64,000 nucleotides of DNA, from positions 1 to 64,000 of the forward strand of contig NZ_JAUDBQ010000017.1 of assembly GCF_030372105.1 (NCBI RefSeq), written 5' to 3'. Positions 9,857 to 19,415 of the stretch are shown in pieces. Under the pieces are notes generated by a model. That model was given only the letters and a program-made list of their open reading frames with translations, was not told where the DNA came from and ran no database searches. The stretch's first letter is position 1, and every line of letters starts with the position of its first letter. The DNA comes from Cellulomonas cellasea. GTDB lineage: Bacteria; Actinomycetota; Actinomycetes; Actinomycetales; Cellulomonadaceae. Both the position numbers and the translations under genes were made by a program.

Positions 9857-10534
9857 ATGACTCCGACGCTGCGCATGGACGCCCACCAGGTCGAACCCGG
9901 CGCGGACACGATCGACCTGCTCGGCCTCGTGGCGCAGTTCGAGCTGCAGTCCTTCGCGCGGCTGGCCGCCGACTCCGCCGCCGCCCCCGACCTGGAGCAG
10001 CGCCTGCGGCTCAGCCGGCTCGCCGCGGCGGCGGTGACACGCCGCGACCGGGTGCTGGGCCGGATCGCCGAGCTCGGCGGCGACCCCCTCCAGGCGGTCG
10101 CCCAGTTCGACGGCGTCCTCGACGACTTCGATGCCCGCACCGCGCCCAGCTCCTGGTGGGAGCGGCTGCTCACGACTTATGTGGGCTACGGCGTGGCTGA
10201 CGACTTCTGCCGCATCGCCGCGGCCGGGCTGGACGCCGAGTCCCGCGAGCTCGTCGTGGAGCTGCTCCGCGACTCCGAGCACGCGGAGCTGGCCGTCGCC
10301 GCCCTGGGCGCCGCGGGATCCGACGACGAGGTGCTGGTGTCCCGGCTCGCGCTGTGGGGGCGGCGGCTCGTCGGCGAGGCGCTCGGGGTCGTGCAGGCCC
10401 TGCTGGTCTCACGCCCGGGCCTGGTGCGGCTCGTCGAGCAGGGGTCCGCGGAGGCTGACGCGTCGGCCAAGCTCTTCGGCGAGCTCACGGCGCAGCACAC
10501 GCGGCGGATGGGACGGCTGGGCCTCACCGCCTGA
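9857..10534 (+). CDS. Ferritin-like fold protein (MiaE_2 type)
   Basis: A 225-residue all-helical protein of the ferritin-like MiaE_2 group, matching M. tuberculosis Rv3210c by position. Possible di-iron ligands include Glu in VAQFELQSF and Glu-x-x-His in LRDSEHAELAV. The name comes from tRNA hydroxylase MiaE, but activity on tRNA is not established for this branch. ATG 9857 is preceded at exactly 6 nt by TAAGAT (9845-9850), so translation is probably leaderless. Divergent from the helicase gene; a hairpin follows. Confidence 0.8.
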   Translation: MTPTLRMDAHQVEPGADTIDLLGLVAQFELQSFARLAADSAAAPDLEQRLRLSRLAAAAVTRRDRVLGRIAELGGDPLQAVAQFDGVLDDFDARTAPSSWWERLLTTYVGYGVADDFCRIAAAGLDAESRELVVELLRDSEHAELAVAALGAAGSDDEVLVSRLALWGRRLVGEALGVVQALLVSRPGLVRLVEQGSAEADASAKLFGELTAQHTRRMGRLGLTA

Positions 10535-10579
10535 GCGAGGACGCTCCCCGGGCACGACGCGCGGCCCGGGCTAGACGGG

Positions 10580-10627
10580 CGACGGGCGCGGCGCGCGGGT
10601 GTTCCCACCGGCGTGCCGCGCCCGTCG
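10580..10627. terminator. Bidirectional hairpin between convergent genes
   Basis: A perfect 13-bp stem (10580-10592 with 10615-10627) encloses a further GGTG/CACC pairing. It lies between the ferritin-like and DUF3107 genes, which converge here. Confidence 0.65.
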
Positions 10628-10648
10628 CGCGCTAGGTCAGATCGCGTT

Positions 10649-10873
10649 TCAGATGTTGCCGAAGCCCACGCGCCCCTTGGCCTCCGAGCCGATCTCCACG
10701 TACCCGATCGACGACGTCGGGATGATGACGCGACGGCCGCGGGAGTCGAGCAGCTCCAGCGCCGGCTTGCCGGCGAGGGCCTCCGTGACCAGGGCGGCGA
10801 CCTCGTCGGCGCTCTGGTCGGACTCGAGCACCAGCTCGCGCGTCTGGTTCTGTACACCGATCGTGATGTCCAC
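10649..10873 (-). CDS. DUF3107 protein
   Basis: A small 74-residue acidic protein with the DUF3107 pattern: DITIGVQNQTRELVLESDQS at the start and SSIGYVEIG near the end. It is conserved across Actinomycetota (M. tuberculosis Rv3208A, TB9.4) with unknown function. GTG 10873 has a GAGGAG Shine-Dalgarno 9 nt upstream and gives the usual family start; a TTG two codons earlier would sit too close to it. It follows the tetR gene on the same strand. Confidence 0.85.
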   Translation of the reverse strand: MDITIGVQNQTRELVLESDQSADEVAALVTEALAGKPALELLDSRGRRVIIPTSSIGYVEIGSEAKGRVGFGNI

Positions 10874-10925
10874 TGACAACGTCTCCTCGCAGCTCTGGTC
10901 GGTCCGCCGTGGGTGCCCTGGCCGG

Positions 10926-11612
10926 TCAGGCAGTGGGACCGTCCACCATCCTAGGTCGGTCCTCGTACTCGAAGTCGCTTCGGATGAGCCCGGCCACCCC
11001 GCCCCACGCGAGCCGTGAGATCAGATCGGCGGCCTCAGCGGGCCCGGGCCCGTCCGGGGAGCGGTAGCGGTGGGTCGCGGCGGCCTGCGTCATGGCGATC
11101 ATGGACGCGGCCAGCATCGCGGCGCTCGCGGCCGGCACCCCTGTGACGTCGACCAGCACCTCGGCGATGCGCCGTGCCGCCTCGGACGTCACGCGCTCGA
11201 CGTGCTCGCGCACCCCGGCGTCGCGGGTGACGTCCGACTCGAAGAGCAAGGAGGACGACTCGCCGGCCACCTCCACGAAGTCGACGTAGGCCCGCACGAT
11301 GTCGGCGACCACCGTGCGGCCCTCGCCGGGGCGCACCGGCCCGCTGACCACGGGAGCGACGGCCAACTCGACGGCGGCCAGCAGGTCCTCGCCGCGCTGG
11401 TCCACGACGGCGAGGTACAGGTCGAGCTTGGACGGGAAGTGGCGGTACAGGACCGGCTTGCTGACCTCGGCGTGGTCGGCGATGTCATCCATCGAGACGT
11501 GGTGGTACCCCTCCGTCGCGAAGAGGCCCTGGGCGATGCGGAGCACCTGGGCGCGGCGGGCGTCGCGGGGCATCCGGGCATTCCGGGGCTTTCCGGTGGT
11601 GGCGTCCATCAC
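10926..11612 (-). CDS. TetR-family transcriptional regulator
   Basis: 228 residues. The N-terminal helix-turn-helix (residues about 20-65, with DDIADHAEVSKPVLYRHFPSK) is a standard TetR domain; the C-terminal ligand domain resembles the M. tuberculosis Rv3208 group. GTG 11612 has TACGAT (11624-11619) exactly 6 nt upstream, so it is likely leaderless; ATG 11609 is the next codon. In this conserved block it is paired with DUF3107 downstream. The ligand is unknown. Confidence 0.88.
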   Translation of the reverse strand: MMDATTGKPRNARMPRDARRAQVLRIAQGLFATEGYHHVSMDDIADHAEVSKPVLYRHFPSKLDLYLAVVDQRGEDLLAAVELAVAPVVSGPVRPGEGRTVVADIVRAYVDFVEVAGESSSLLFESDVTRDAGVREHVERVTSEAARRIAEVLVDVTGVPAASAAMLAASMIAMTQAAATHRYRSPDGPGPAEAADLISRLAWGGVAGLIRSDFEYEDRPRMVDGPTA

Positions 11613-11660
11613 TCGTCGATCGTAGCCACGGGGCCCCTCCCGAGGTGCGAGGATGGGTCG

Positions 11661-12608
11661 ATGGCCGCGCGTGTGGAGTCCGGGACGAGCCGGGCGCAGA
11701 CCCGTCGCGCCGCCGCGCGCGCACGTCGCCGCCGCAGGCGCACGGCGTTCGCCGTCGGAGGGGTGGCCCTCATGCTCGGCGGGCTGGGCGGTTGGCTCGG
11801 GCCCGCTGGAGGGCTGGACCTGATCCGCCCGACGCAGGAGGCGCCCGTCCCCGCTGCCGCCGACTGGTCTGACCTGGTGCGCGACAAGTCCGCCTCGCGC
11901 GGCGACGAGCGCGCCGACCTGACTGTGGACGGGATGGCCGCGGAGGACGTGGCGGCGATCGCCGACGAGGGGGAGGCGCTCGTCGCCGAGGAGGTGCTCG
12001 GCGAGGGCGCCGTGGCGCTGCCGCAGCCCAACCTGGGGCTCGCCGACACGGACATCGCCGCCGGGCTGCTCTCACTCGACGTGCCCCGCTCGGCGGGCGG
12101 CTCGCTGGTCGTCGTGCCCGGCTCGCAGGCGGCGCCTGGGCCAGGCGCGGTCAAGACCATCCGCATCGAGGTCGAGGCCGGGCTGGACGTCGACCTCGGG
12201 CTGTTCGCGCACACCGTGATGAGCACGCTCAACGACCCGCGCGGCTGGGGCGCCGACGGCACGATCAGCTTCGCGCGCACCGACGGCGACGCGGACCTGC
12301 GGGTCGTCCTCGCCTCGCCTGCCCTCGTCGACCAGATGTGCGCGCCCCTCGAGACGGTCGGCAAGGTGTCCTGCGGGATCAAGGGCCACGCCGTCCTGAA
12401 CTACCTGCGCTGGGTCGACGGCTCGCAGGCGTGGGCCGGCGACAAGGTCGGCTACCGCCAGTACCTGGTGAACCACGAGGTGGGCCACGTGCTGGGGCAT
12501 CGGCATGAGTACTGCGGCGGCGCCGGCGAGCTCGCCCCGCTCATGCAGCAGCAGACCGGCTCGATGGCGCCGTGCAAGCCCAACCCGTGGCCCGCACAGG
12601 ACGTCTAG
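11661..12608 (+). CDS. DUF3152 secreted or membrane-anchored zincin-like protein
   Basis: 315 residues. An Arg-rich cytoplasmic start precedes a hydrophobic helix (AFAVGGVALMLGGLGGWLG), so the protein is anchored or exported. A linker of about 130 residues leads to a DUF3152 domain containing a zinc-protease motif HEVGHVLGH at 272-280, followed by the Cys-containing EYCGG. Two earlier Cys (DQMCAP, KVSCGI) may form a disulfide. Counterpart of Rv3207c. Substrates are unknown. ATG 11661 is preceded at 6 nt by GAGGAT, nearly the same sequence as upstream of pepP. Confidence 0.85.
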   Translation: MAARVESGTSRAQTRRAAARARRRRRRTAFAVGGVALMLGGLGGWLGPAGGLDLIRPTQEAPVPAAADWSDLVRDKSASRGDERADLTVDGMAAEDVAAIADEGEALVAEEVLGEGAVALPQPNLGLADTDIAAGLLSLDVPRSAGGSLVVVPGSQAAPGPGAVKTIRIEVEAGLDVDLGLFAHTVMSTLNDPRGWGADGTISFARTDGDADLRVVLASPALVDQMCAPLETVGKVSCGIKGHAVLNYLRWVDGSQAWAGDKVGYRQYLVNHEVGHVLGHRHEYCGGAGELAPLMQQQTGSMAPCKPNPWPAQDV

Positions 12609-12663
12609 GCGTGCCGAGCCGCGTGCGGCCCCGGGTGTCAGCGGCTCGTGATGTGATCGCCCG

Positions 12664-15600
12664 GTGAACCCCCGTCCCGCCTCCACCGTGCTGCGGCTCG
12701 TGCGGCCGGTGCTCGCCGAGGCCGAGGCGTCGGCGGGCCCCCGGCTCGACGCCGACCAGCAGGCCGTGGTCGACTCCGTCGCCGCTGGACAGGACCCTGC
12801 GCTGCTCGTGCTCGGGGCGCCCGGGACGGGCAAGACGACAGCGGCGGTCGAGGCGGTGGTGGCAGCGATGGCGGCCGGCGGCCTCGCCCCCGAGGACGTG
12901 CTGGTGCTCGCCGCGAGCCGCCGCGCCGCCGCCGAGCTGCGGGACCGGCTCTCGGCTCGACTGCGGCTCACCTCCGGCCAGGCGATGGTGCGGACCGCCC
13001 CCGCCGCGGCGTTCGCGGTGCTGCGCGCCCGGGCCGCGCTGCTCGGCGACCCGCCTCCCACCCTGATCTCCGGCCCCGAGCAGGACCTGCTGCTCGCCGA
13101 GCTGCTCGCCGGCCACGCCGAGGGGGAGGGCGCCCGCCTGGAGTGGCCTGCGGCGGTCCCGGCCGAGGCGCTGGGCCTGCGGGCGTTCCGCGACGAGCTG
13201 CGCGACCTGCTGATGCGGGCCGCCGAGCGTGGCCTGACCCCCGTCGACCTGGCCGAGCTGGGCGCCCGGCACGACCGTCCCGCGTGGGCCGCCGCTGCTG
13301 GCCTGTACCAGGAGTACCTCGACGTCACGCTGCTGCGGGCCGGCACACCGGACATGGGCGCCCGCCACGACCCGGCGGTGGTGGTCGACGAGGCCGCCGA
13401 GGCTCTGCTCGCTTGGGACGAGGAGGTCGCCGCCGCCCCGCGCCCGCGGTGGCGGGTGGTCGTCGTGGACGACCACCAGGAGAGCACCGCGGCGACGGCG
13501 CGGCTGCTGCGCGTGCTCGCCGACGACGGCGCCCGGCTGCTGCTGCTCGCCGACCCCGACGTCGCCGTGCAGGGCTTCCGCGGCGCGAGCCCCGCGCTGG
13601 TCGCCCGGGCCGAGGCCGACGGCGGCGGGTTGGGCGAGTTCGGGGCGCGCCGGCTCGTCCTGGGCACGGTGTGGCGCCACGGCGCGCGACTGCGGCAGGC
13701 CGCCTCCGACGTGGCCTCGCGGGTGGGGGCGCTCGGCGCCGTCGCCCATCGGCGCGCCGCCGCCGTGGAGGGCGTCGAGCCGGGGACGGCGCGCGTCGCC
13801 CTGCTGCCGAGCGCGGCCCAGGAGTCGGCGTACGTCGCGCACGCGCTGCGCAGCGCGCACCTCGAGCACGGCATCGCGTGGGAGCGCATGGCCGTGATCG
13901 CGCGGTCGGGGGCGCAGGTCACCGCGCTGCGACGCGCGCTCGCGGGCGCGGCGGTCCCGGTGGCGGTGCTGGGCAGCGATGTGCCGCTGCGCGAGGAGCC
14001 TGCGGTGCGCCCGCTGCTCGAGGCGGTGCGCTGTGTGCTGCCCGCCCCGGACGGGTCGGCGGCGCCACTCGACCCGGAGGTCGCCGCGCGCCTGCTGTGC
14101 TCCCCGTTGGGCGGCCTCGACGCCGTGGGGCTGCGCCGGGTCCGCCGCGCGCTGCGCGCCGAGGAGATCGACGGCGGCGGCGGGCGCAGCAGCGACGCGC
14201 TGCTCGCCGAGGTGCTGGCCGACCCCGCGCACGCCAGCGCCTTGCCCACCACGGTGCGGCGGCCGGTGCTGCGGCTCGCCGAGGTGCTCGCGGCGGGCCG
14301 GGCGGCAGCGCTCGCGCCGACCGCCGACCCGCAGACCGTGCTGTGGGCGCTGTGGCACGCCACGGGCCTGTCCGAGACGTGGCGCCGGTCCGCGCTCGCG
14401 GGCGGCCCCGGGAGCGCGCGCGCCGACCGCGACCTCGACGCCGTGCTCGCCCTGTTCCGGGCCGCGGAGACGTTCGTGGACCGGCTGCCGCAAGCGCCGC
14501 CCGCCGCGTTCGTCGACTGGGTGCTGTCCCAGGACCTGCCCGCCGACACCATCGCCGCGCGCGCCCACCGGGACGCCGTCGCGGTGCTCACCCCGGCGGG
14601 CGCCGCCGGGCGCGAGTGGGACGTGGTGGTCGTCGCCGGCGTGCAGGACGGCGTCTGGCCCGACCTGCGCCTGCGCGACTCGCTGCTCGGGGCGCAGACG
14701 CTCGTGGAGATCCTCGCCGGGCGCGAGCCCGACGCCGGGCAGCTCGGCGCGGGGGCCCGTGCCGCGGTGCTCGCCGACGAGCTGCGCTCGTTCGCCGTGT
14801 CCGTGTCCCGGGCACGCCGGGCGCTGCTCGTCACGGCCGTCGCCGACGCGGACACGCAGCCGTCGCCGTTCGTCGAGCTCATCGAGCCGTGTGAGGCCGA
14901 TGTGGACCCGCGCAAGGTGATGAGCCCGGCGCCGCTCGACCTGCGCGGCCTCGTCGCCCAGCTCCGCTCGCACCTCGAGGCCACCGCGGTGGGCGGCAGG
15001 CCGGACGCGGGCGCCGCCGCGCTCCTGTCCCGGCTCGCGCGCGAGGGCGTGGAGGGGGCGGACCCCGCGCAGTGGCATGGCCTGGCCGAGCCGTCGAGCG
15101 ACGCCGTGCTGTGGGCGGAGGGCGAGAAGGTGCCCGTGTCCCCGTCCAAGGTCGAGACGGCGTCGACGTGCGCGCTGCGGTGGGCGCTCGAGGCGGCGGG
15201 CGGGACGGCCGCCGAGAGCTCGGGGCAGTCGCTCGGCACCCTGGTGCACGCCATCGCGCAGACCTACCCGCACGGCTCCCACGACGAGCTGCTCGCCGAG
15301 CTGGACCGCCGTTGGCCCGAGCTGGGCCTCGGCGAGGGCTGGCCCGCGATGGTGCAGCGCCGCCGCGCCGAGGGCATGGTGCGGCGACTGGCGCAGTACG
15401 TCCGCTCCTCCGGGGAGCCGCTGCTGGTCGAGGGCAGGTTCGAGCTCGAGCTGGACCGCGCCGTCGTGCGCGGCAGCGTGGACCGGGTCGAGCTCGCGTC
15501 CGACGGGTCGTCGGACGAGCCGCCGCTGGTGCGGGTGAGCGACCTCAAGACGGGGCGCAGCGCGCCGTCGGTGGCCAAGGCCACAGAGAACGCGCAGCTC

Positions 15601-15897
15601 GGCGCGTACCAGCTCGCCGTCGACGAGGGCGCCTTCGACGGGCTGCCGCCCGGGGCCCGCAGCGCAGGCGCGCAGCTCGTCTTCGTGTCCGACGTCGGCA
15701 AGGGGCCCACGCTGCGTGTGCAGCCGCCGCTCGAACGCGAGGACGACGGGTCCACCTGGGCGCGCACGCTCATCGAGGACGTGGCCGGGCAGATGGCCGG
15801 ATCGACGTTCACCGCGTCTCCGAACGACCTGTGCTCGCGGTGCCCGGTGCGCCGCAGCTGCCCCGCGCAGGACGAGGGCGCGCAGGTGGTCGAATGA
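12664..15897 (+). CDS. adnA: AdnA-like subunit of the AdnAB helicase-nuclease
   Basis: 1,077 residues. AdnAB resects double-strand DNA breaks in actinobacteria. The N-terminal UvrD-like motor has Walker A GAPGTGKT (51-58), but its motif II is degenerate: VVVDDHQES near 268 instead of DExQ. The C-terminal RecB-type nuclease carries DLKTG at about 960. Four Cys (one near 836 and three in CSRCPVRRSC near 1057-1066) are spaced like the AddB-type Fe-S cluster. GTG 12664 starts it; the stop overlaps the next gene by ATGA. Order and content match mycobacterial adnA-adnB. Confidence 0.9.
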   Translation: MNPRPASTVLRLVRPVLAEAEASAGPRLDADQQAVVDSVAAGQDPALLVLGAPGTGKTTAAVEAVVAAMAAGGLAPEDVLVLAASRRAAAELRDRLSARLRLTSGQAMVRTAPAAAFAVLRARAALLGDPPPTLISGPEQDLLLAELLAGHAEGEGARLEWPAAVPAEALGLRAFRDELRDLLMRAAERGLTPVDLAELGARHDRPAWAAAAGLYQEYLDVTLLRAGTPDMGARHDPAVVVDEAAEALLAWDEEVAAAPRPRWRVVVVDDHQESTAATARLLRVLADDGARLLLLADPDVAVQGFRGASPALVARAEADGGGLGEFGARRLVLGTVWRHGARLRQAASDVASRVGALGAVAHRRAAAVEGVEPGTARVALLPSAAQESAYVAHALRSAHLEHGIAWERMAVIARSGAQVTALRRALAGAAVPVAVLGSDVPLREEPAVRPLLEAVRCVLPAPDGSAAPLDPEVAARLLCSPLGGLDAVGLRRVRRALRAEEIDGGGGRSSDALLAEVLADPAHASALPTTVRRPVLRLAEVLAAGRAAALAPTADPQTVLWALWHATGLSETWRRSALAGGPGSARADRDLDAVLALFRAAETFVDRLPQAPPAAFVDWVLSQDLPADTIAARAHRDAVAVLTPAGAAGREWDVVVVAGVQDGVWPDLRLRDSLLGAQTLVEILAGREPDAGQLGAGARAAVLADELRSFAVSVSRARRALLVTAVADADTQPSPFVELIEPCEADVDPRKVMSPAPLDLRGLVAQLRSHLEATAVGGRPDAGAAALLSRLAREGVEGADPAQWHGLAEPSSDAVLWAEGEKVPVSPSKVETASTCALRWALEAAGGTAAESSGQSLGTLVHAIAQTYPHGSHDELLAELDRRWPELGLGEGWPAMVQRRRAEGMVRRLAQYVRSSGEPLLVEGRFELELDRAVVRGSVDRVELASDGSSDEPPLVRVSDLKTGRSAPSVAKATENAQLGAYQLAVDEGAFDGLPPGARSAGAQLVFVSDVGKGPTLRVQPPLEREDDGSTWARTLIEDVAGQMAGSTFTASPNDLCSRCPVRRSCPAQDEGAQVVE

Positions 15898-18800
15898 GCA
15901 CCGTGCCACCCGCAGACCCCCGGCTCTCCGCCGCCGCCATCGCCGAGCTGCTCGGCAAGCCCGCGCCCACGGACGAGCAGACGGCCGTCATCGAGGCGCC
16001 GCTGCGCCCCTCGCTCGTCGTCGCCGGCGCGGGCTCCGGCAAGACGGAGACGATGGCCGGGCGCGTCGTCTGGCTGATCGCCAACGGCGTCGTCGCGCCC
16101 GAGCAGGTGCTGGGCCTGACGTTCACCCGCAAGGCCGCCGGCGAGCTCGGCGACCGGGTCCGCCACCGGCTGCGCCACCTCGCCCGGGCCGCCGCCCAGG
16201 CCGGACTCACCCTGCCCGGTCTGACGGCCGCGGAGCAGGGCGCCGGGCTGCTCGACCTGGCCCGACCCACCATCTCGACGTACAACTCCTACGCCGCGTC
16301 CCTGGTCACCGACCATGCGATGCGGCTCGGCATCGAGCCCACGTCGCGGCTGCTCGGCGAGGCCGCCCAGTGGCAGCTCGCCTCCGAGGTGGTGGAGTCC
16401 TGGACCGGGGACCTCGACACCGAGGCCGCCGTCTCCACGGTGGTGGAGGCCGTCCTCACGCTGTCCGGGGCCCTCGACGAGCACCTGCTGACCCCCGCCC
16501 AGGCGCAGGCCGGCATCGAGGACATCATCGAGGCGATCCAGGCGACGCCCTCCGGCGAGCCGCCCCGCGCGCACTACGCCGCCGTGCAGACGCTGCTCGG
16601 CTCGCTGGGCCAGCGGGTGCGGATACTCGACCTGGTCGAGGACTACCGCCGTCGAAAGCGCGCCGCCGACGCGCTCGACTTCGGCGACCAGGTGGCGCTG
16701 GCGGCGCGCCTGGCCCGTGACGTGCCCGAGGTGGGCGCGGGGGAGCGGGCCCGGTTCGCGGTGGTGCTCCTCGACGAGTACCAGGACACGTCCTACGCCC
16801 AGCTCAGCCTGCTGGCGGCGTTGTTCGGCGACGGGCACCCCGTCACGGCCGTCGGCGACCCGCACCAGTCGATCTACGGCTGGCGGGGCGCCAGCGCCGG
16901 GGGCCTCGAGCGGTTCCCCGAGACGTTCCCTGTCGTCGAGGTCGTCGAGCACGAGGCCGGCGTGGTCTCGCGGCGGCCCGCCGACGTCCACCAGCTCTCG
17001 ACGTCATGGCGCAACGACACGGCGATCCTCGCGGCGGCGAACCATGTGGCCAGCCCGCTGCGCAGGGCGAGCACCCGTGTGGAGGTCCCGCAGCTCGCGG
17101 TCCGCCCCGGCGCCGGGCCCGGCCAGGTGCTGGCCCACGTCGCGGCGACCGTCGAGGAGGAGGCAGCCACCGTCGCCCGGTTCCTCGCCCAGCGCTGGCG
17201 GCCCGCCGGGCCCGGCACGGCACGGGTGACCGCCGCGGTGCTGTGCCGCAAGCGCTCGCAGTTCACGGCCCTGCGCCGTGCGCTGCGCGAGGAGGGCCTG
17301 CCGGTCGAGGTCGTGGGGCTCGGCGGGCTGCTCTCGGCCCCCGAGGTGGTCGACCTCGTCGCCGCGCTGCAGGTCGCGCACGACCCCTCGCGCGGCGACG
17401 CCCTGATGCGGCTGCTGACCGGCGCCCGCACCCGGCTCGGCGCCGCAGACCTGCACGCCCTGGCGGCGTGGTCCGCCGAGCTCGCCGCCGGCCTCGGTCG
17501 CCGCCACGGGCCTGTGGCCGACGACCAGGCAGTGCTCGAGGGCGACGTGGTGGACGAGCGGAGCATCGTCGACGCCCTCGACCAGCTCCCACCGCCGGGC
17601 TGGCGCAGCGCCTCCGGCCGCTCGCTCACCGACACCGCCCGCGGTCGGCTGGTCGAGCTCGGCCAACTGCTGCGGGTGCTCCGCGCGCACACCTACCTCT
17701 CCCTGCCGGAGCTCGTGGGCGAGGCCGAGCGGCTGCTCGGCCTGGACATCGAGGTCGCCTCCCGGGCGGGGGTGTCCGCAGGGCGGGCGCGCGCGCACCT
17801 GGACGCGTTCCGCGACGTCGCGGTCCGGTTCTCCGACAGCGCCGACACCCCCACCCTCGGCGCGTTCCTCGCCTGGCTCGCCGCCGCGGAGTCGCATGAG
17901 CGCGGCCTGGACATGCCGGTGGCCGAGCCCGACCCCGACGCCGTGCAGCTCATCACGATCCACGCCGCCAAGGGCCTGGAGTGGGATGTGGTGGCCGTCG
18001 CCGGGATGGTCGACGGCGGCTTGCCCGCGATCCGGACCCAGGGCAAGGACGGCCCCCGTGACTCGGGGTGGCTGACCGGCCTGGGCACGCTGCCCTACCC
18101 GTTGCGCGGCGACCGCGCGGACCTGCCGGCGCTGGACTGCGCCGGCGCCGCCGACCCGAAGGACCTCGAGTCGCGCCGACGCCTGTTCGAGCAGGCCTCC
18201 GGTGACCACCAGGTCGCCGAGGAGCGCCGCCTGGCCTATGTGGCCCTCACCCGTGCGCGGTCCGCGCTGCTGCTCACCGGAGCCTGGTGGGGCGAGGCGC
18301 AGCGCCCCCGGCCACCGTCGCTCTTCCTGACCGAGCTCGCCGAGGCGGGCTTGGTCGAGGACGCCCACTGGGCCGCCGAGCCCGAGGCCGGCGCCGTGAG
18401 CCCGCGCGAGGTCGGCGAGGAGCCGCCGGTGTGGCCCGCCGACCCGTTCACGCGCGGCAGCGCCCATGCCGGGTCCCGGCGGGCCGCTGTGGAGTCCGCC
18501 GCCGACGCGGTGCGCGCCGCGATGGCGGCCTCGCCCGTGGCTCCGGCGGCTGGCGGCTCCGACCCCGCAGGCATGCGCGCTGGCGGCCTCGCCGTCGACC
18601 CCGCGACGGCTGCCACGGAGGCTGGCGCCGGCGTGAAGATCGACCTCGGGACCCGCTGGGACCGCACCGCCGAGTTGCTGCTGCGCGAGCGCGAGCGCAC
18701 GTCGCGGCCGTCGACGGACGTCGAGCTGCCCGCGCACCTGTCCGCGTCCGCCGTGGTGCGCCTGGCCTCCGACCCGCAGGAGTTCGCACGCGCGCTGCGT

Positions 18801-19415
18801 CGGCCCGTGCCGCTCGAGCCGTCGCCGCAGGCCCGCCGGGGCACCGCGTTCCACGCGTGGGTGGAGGGCTGGTTCGGCGCGTCGAGCCTTGTCGACCTGG
18901 ACGACCTGCCCGGCGCCGACGACGACTCCGTGGCCGTGGACGCCGACCAGCGCGCGCTGCGCGAGGCGTTCCTCGCCACCGAGTGGGCGCAGCGCACCCC
19001 GCTCGAGGTGGAGGTCGACATCGAGACGGTGGTCGCCGGGTACGTGCTCCGCTCCCGCGTGGACGCCGTGTTCCGCGACCCCGAGCGGCCCGACGCGGAG
19101 GACGCGGTGGTGGTCGTCGACTGGAAGACCGGCGCCCCGCCCACCGACCCGCTCGCCGCCGCCGCACGGGAGCTGCAGCTGGCCGTGTACCGGCTGGCGT
19201 GGTCGCGCTGGAAGGGCACGCCGCTGGACCGGGTCAGCGCGGCCTTCTGCTACGTGGGCGCGGGCCGCACGGTGCGACCCGAGCGGCTGCTCGACGAGGC
19301 GGAGATCACCGCTCTGCTCGAGGCCGCCGCCGCGCGCCGCGACGCTGCCGCCGACGCGCCGGGACCGGCGCCGACCCCGGTGGCGGTCGCGGCGAGCGGG
19401 CAGGACGTCAGGTGA
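15894..19415 (+). CDS. adnB: AdnB-like helicase-nuclease subunit
   Basis: 1,173 residues. This is the second, fully active-looking subunit: Walker A GAGSGKT at about 45-51, motif II DEYQDTS at about 294, and AAKGLEWD and VALTRARS late helicase motifs. A RecB-like nuclease domain has VVDWKTG near 1076. No Cys cluster is visible in its nuclease domain. ATG 15894 overlaps the adnA stop (ATGA), so the subunits are translationally coupled and probably made 1:1. Its 3' end overlaps the convergent phosphotransferase gene by 8 nt. Confidence 0.92.
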   Translation: MSTVPPADPRLSAAAIAELLGKPAPTDEQTAVIEAPLRPSLVVAGAGSGKTETMAGRVVWLIANGVVAPEQVLGLTFTRKAAGELGDRVRHRLRHLARAAAQAGLTLPGLTAAEQGAGLLDLARPTISTYNSYAASLVTDHAMRLGIEPTSRLLGEAAQWQLASEVVESWTGDLDTEAAVSTVVEAVLTLSGALDEHLLTPAQAQAGIEDIIEAIQATPSGEPPRAHYAAVQTLLGSLGQRVRILDLVEDYRRRKRAADALDFGDQVALAARLARDVPEVGAGERARFAVVLLDEYQDTSYAQLSLLAALFGDGHPVTAVGDPHQSIYGWRGASAGGLERFPETFPVVEVVEHEAGVVSRRPADVHQLSTSWRNDTAILAAANHVASPLRRASTRVEVPQLAVRPGAGPGQVLAHVAATVEEEAATVARFLAQRWRPAGPGTARVTAAVLCRKRSQFTALRRALREEGLPVEVVGLGGLLSAPEVVDLVAALQVAHDPSRGDALMRLLTGARTRLGAADLHALAAWSAELAAGLGRRHGPVADDQAVLEGDVVDERSIVDALDQLPPPGWRSASGRSLTDTARGRLVELGQLLRVLRAHTYLSLPELVGEAERLLGLDIEVASRAGVSAGRARAHLDAFRDVAVRFSDSADTPTLGAFLAWLAAAESHERGLDMPVAEPDPDAVQLITIHAAKGLEWDVVAVAGMVDGGLPAIRTQGKDGPRDSGWLTGLGTLPYPLRGDRADLPALDCAGAADPKDLESRRRLFEQASGDHQVAEERRLAYVALTRARSALLLTGAWWGEAQRPRPPSLFLTELAEAGLVEDAHWAAEPEAGAVSPREVGEEPPVWPADPFTRGSAHAGSRRAAVESAADAVRAAMAASPVAPAAGGSDPAGMRAGGLAVDPATAATEAGAGVKIDLGTRWDRTAELLLRERERTSRPSTDVELPAHLSASAVVRLASDPQEFARALRRPVPLEPSPQARRGTAFHAWVEGWFGASSLVDLDDLPGADDDSVAVDADQRALREAFLATEWAQRTPLEVEVDIETVVAGYVLRSRVDAVFRDPERPDAEDAVVVVDWKTGAPPTDPLAAAARELQLAVYRLAWSRWKGTPLDRVSAAFCYVGAGRTVRPERLLDEAEITALLEAAAARRDAAADAPGPAPTPVAVAASGQDVR

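Noticed and set aside
12072-15909. Two very long minus-strand open frames (over 1,000 codons) opposite adnA
   Set aside because: They are Ser/Arg/Pro/His-rich with no domain pattern, have no ribosome binding site, and mirror a clear helicase-nuclease on the other strand. Long antisense frames are expected at this GC content.
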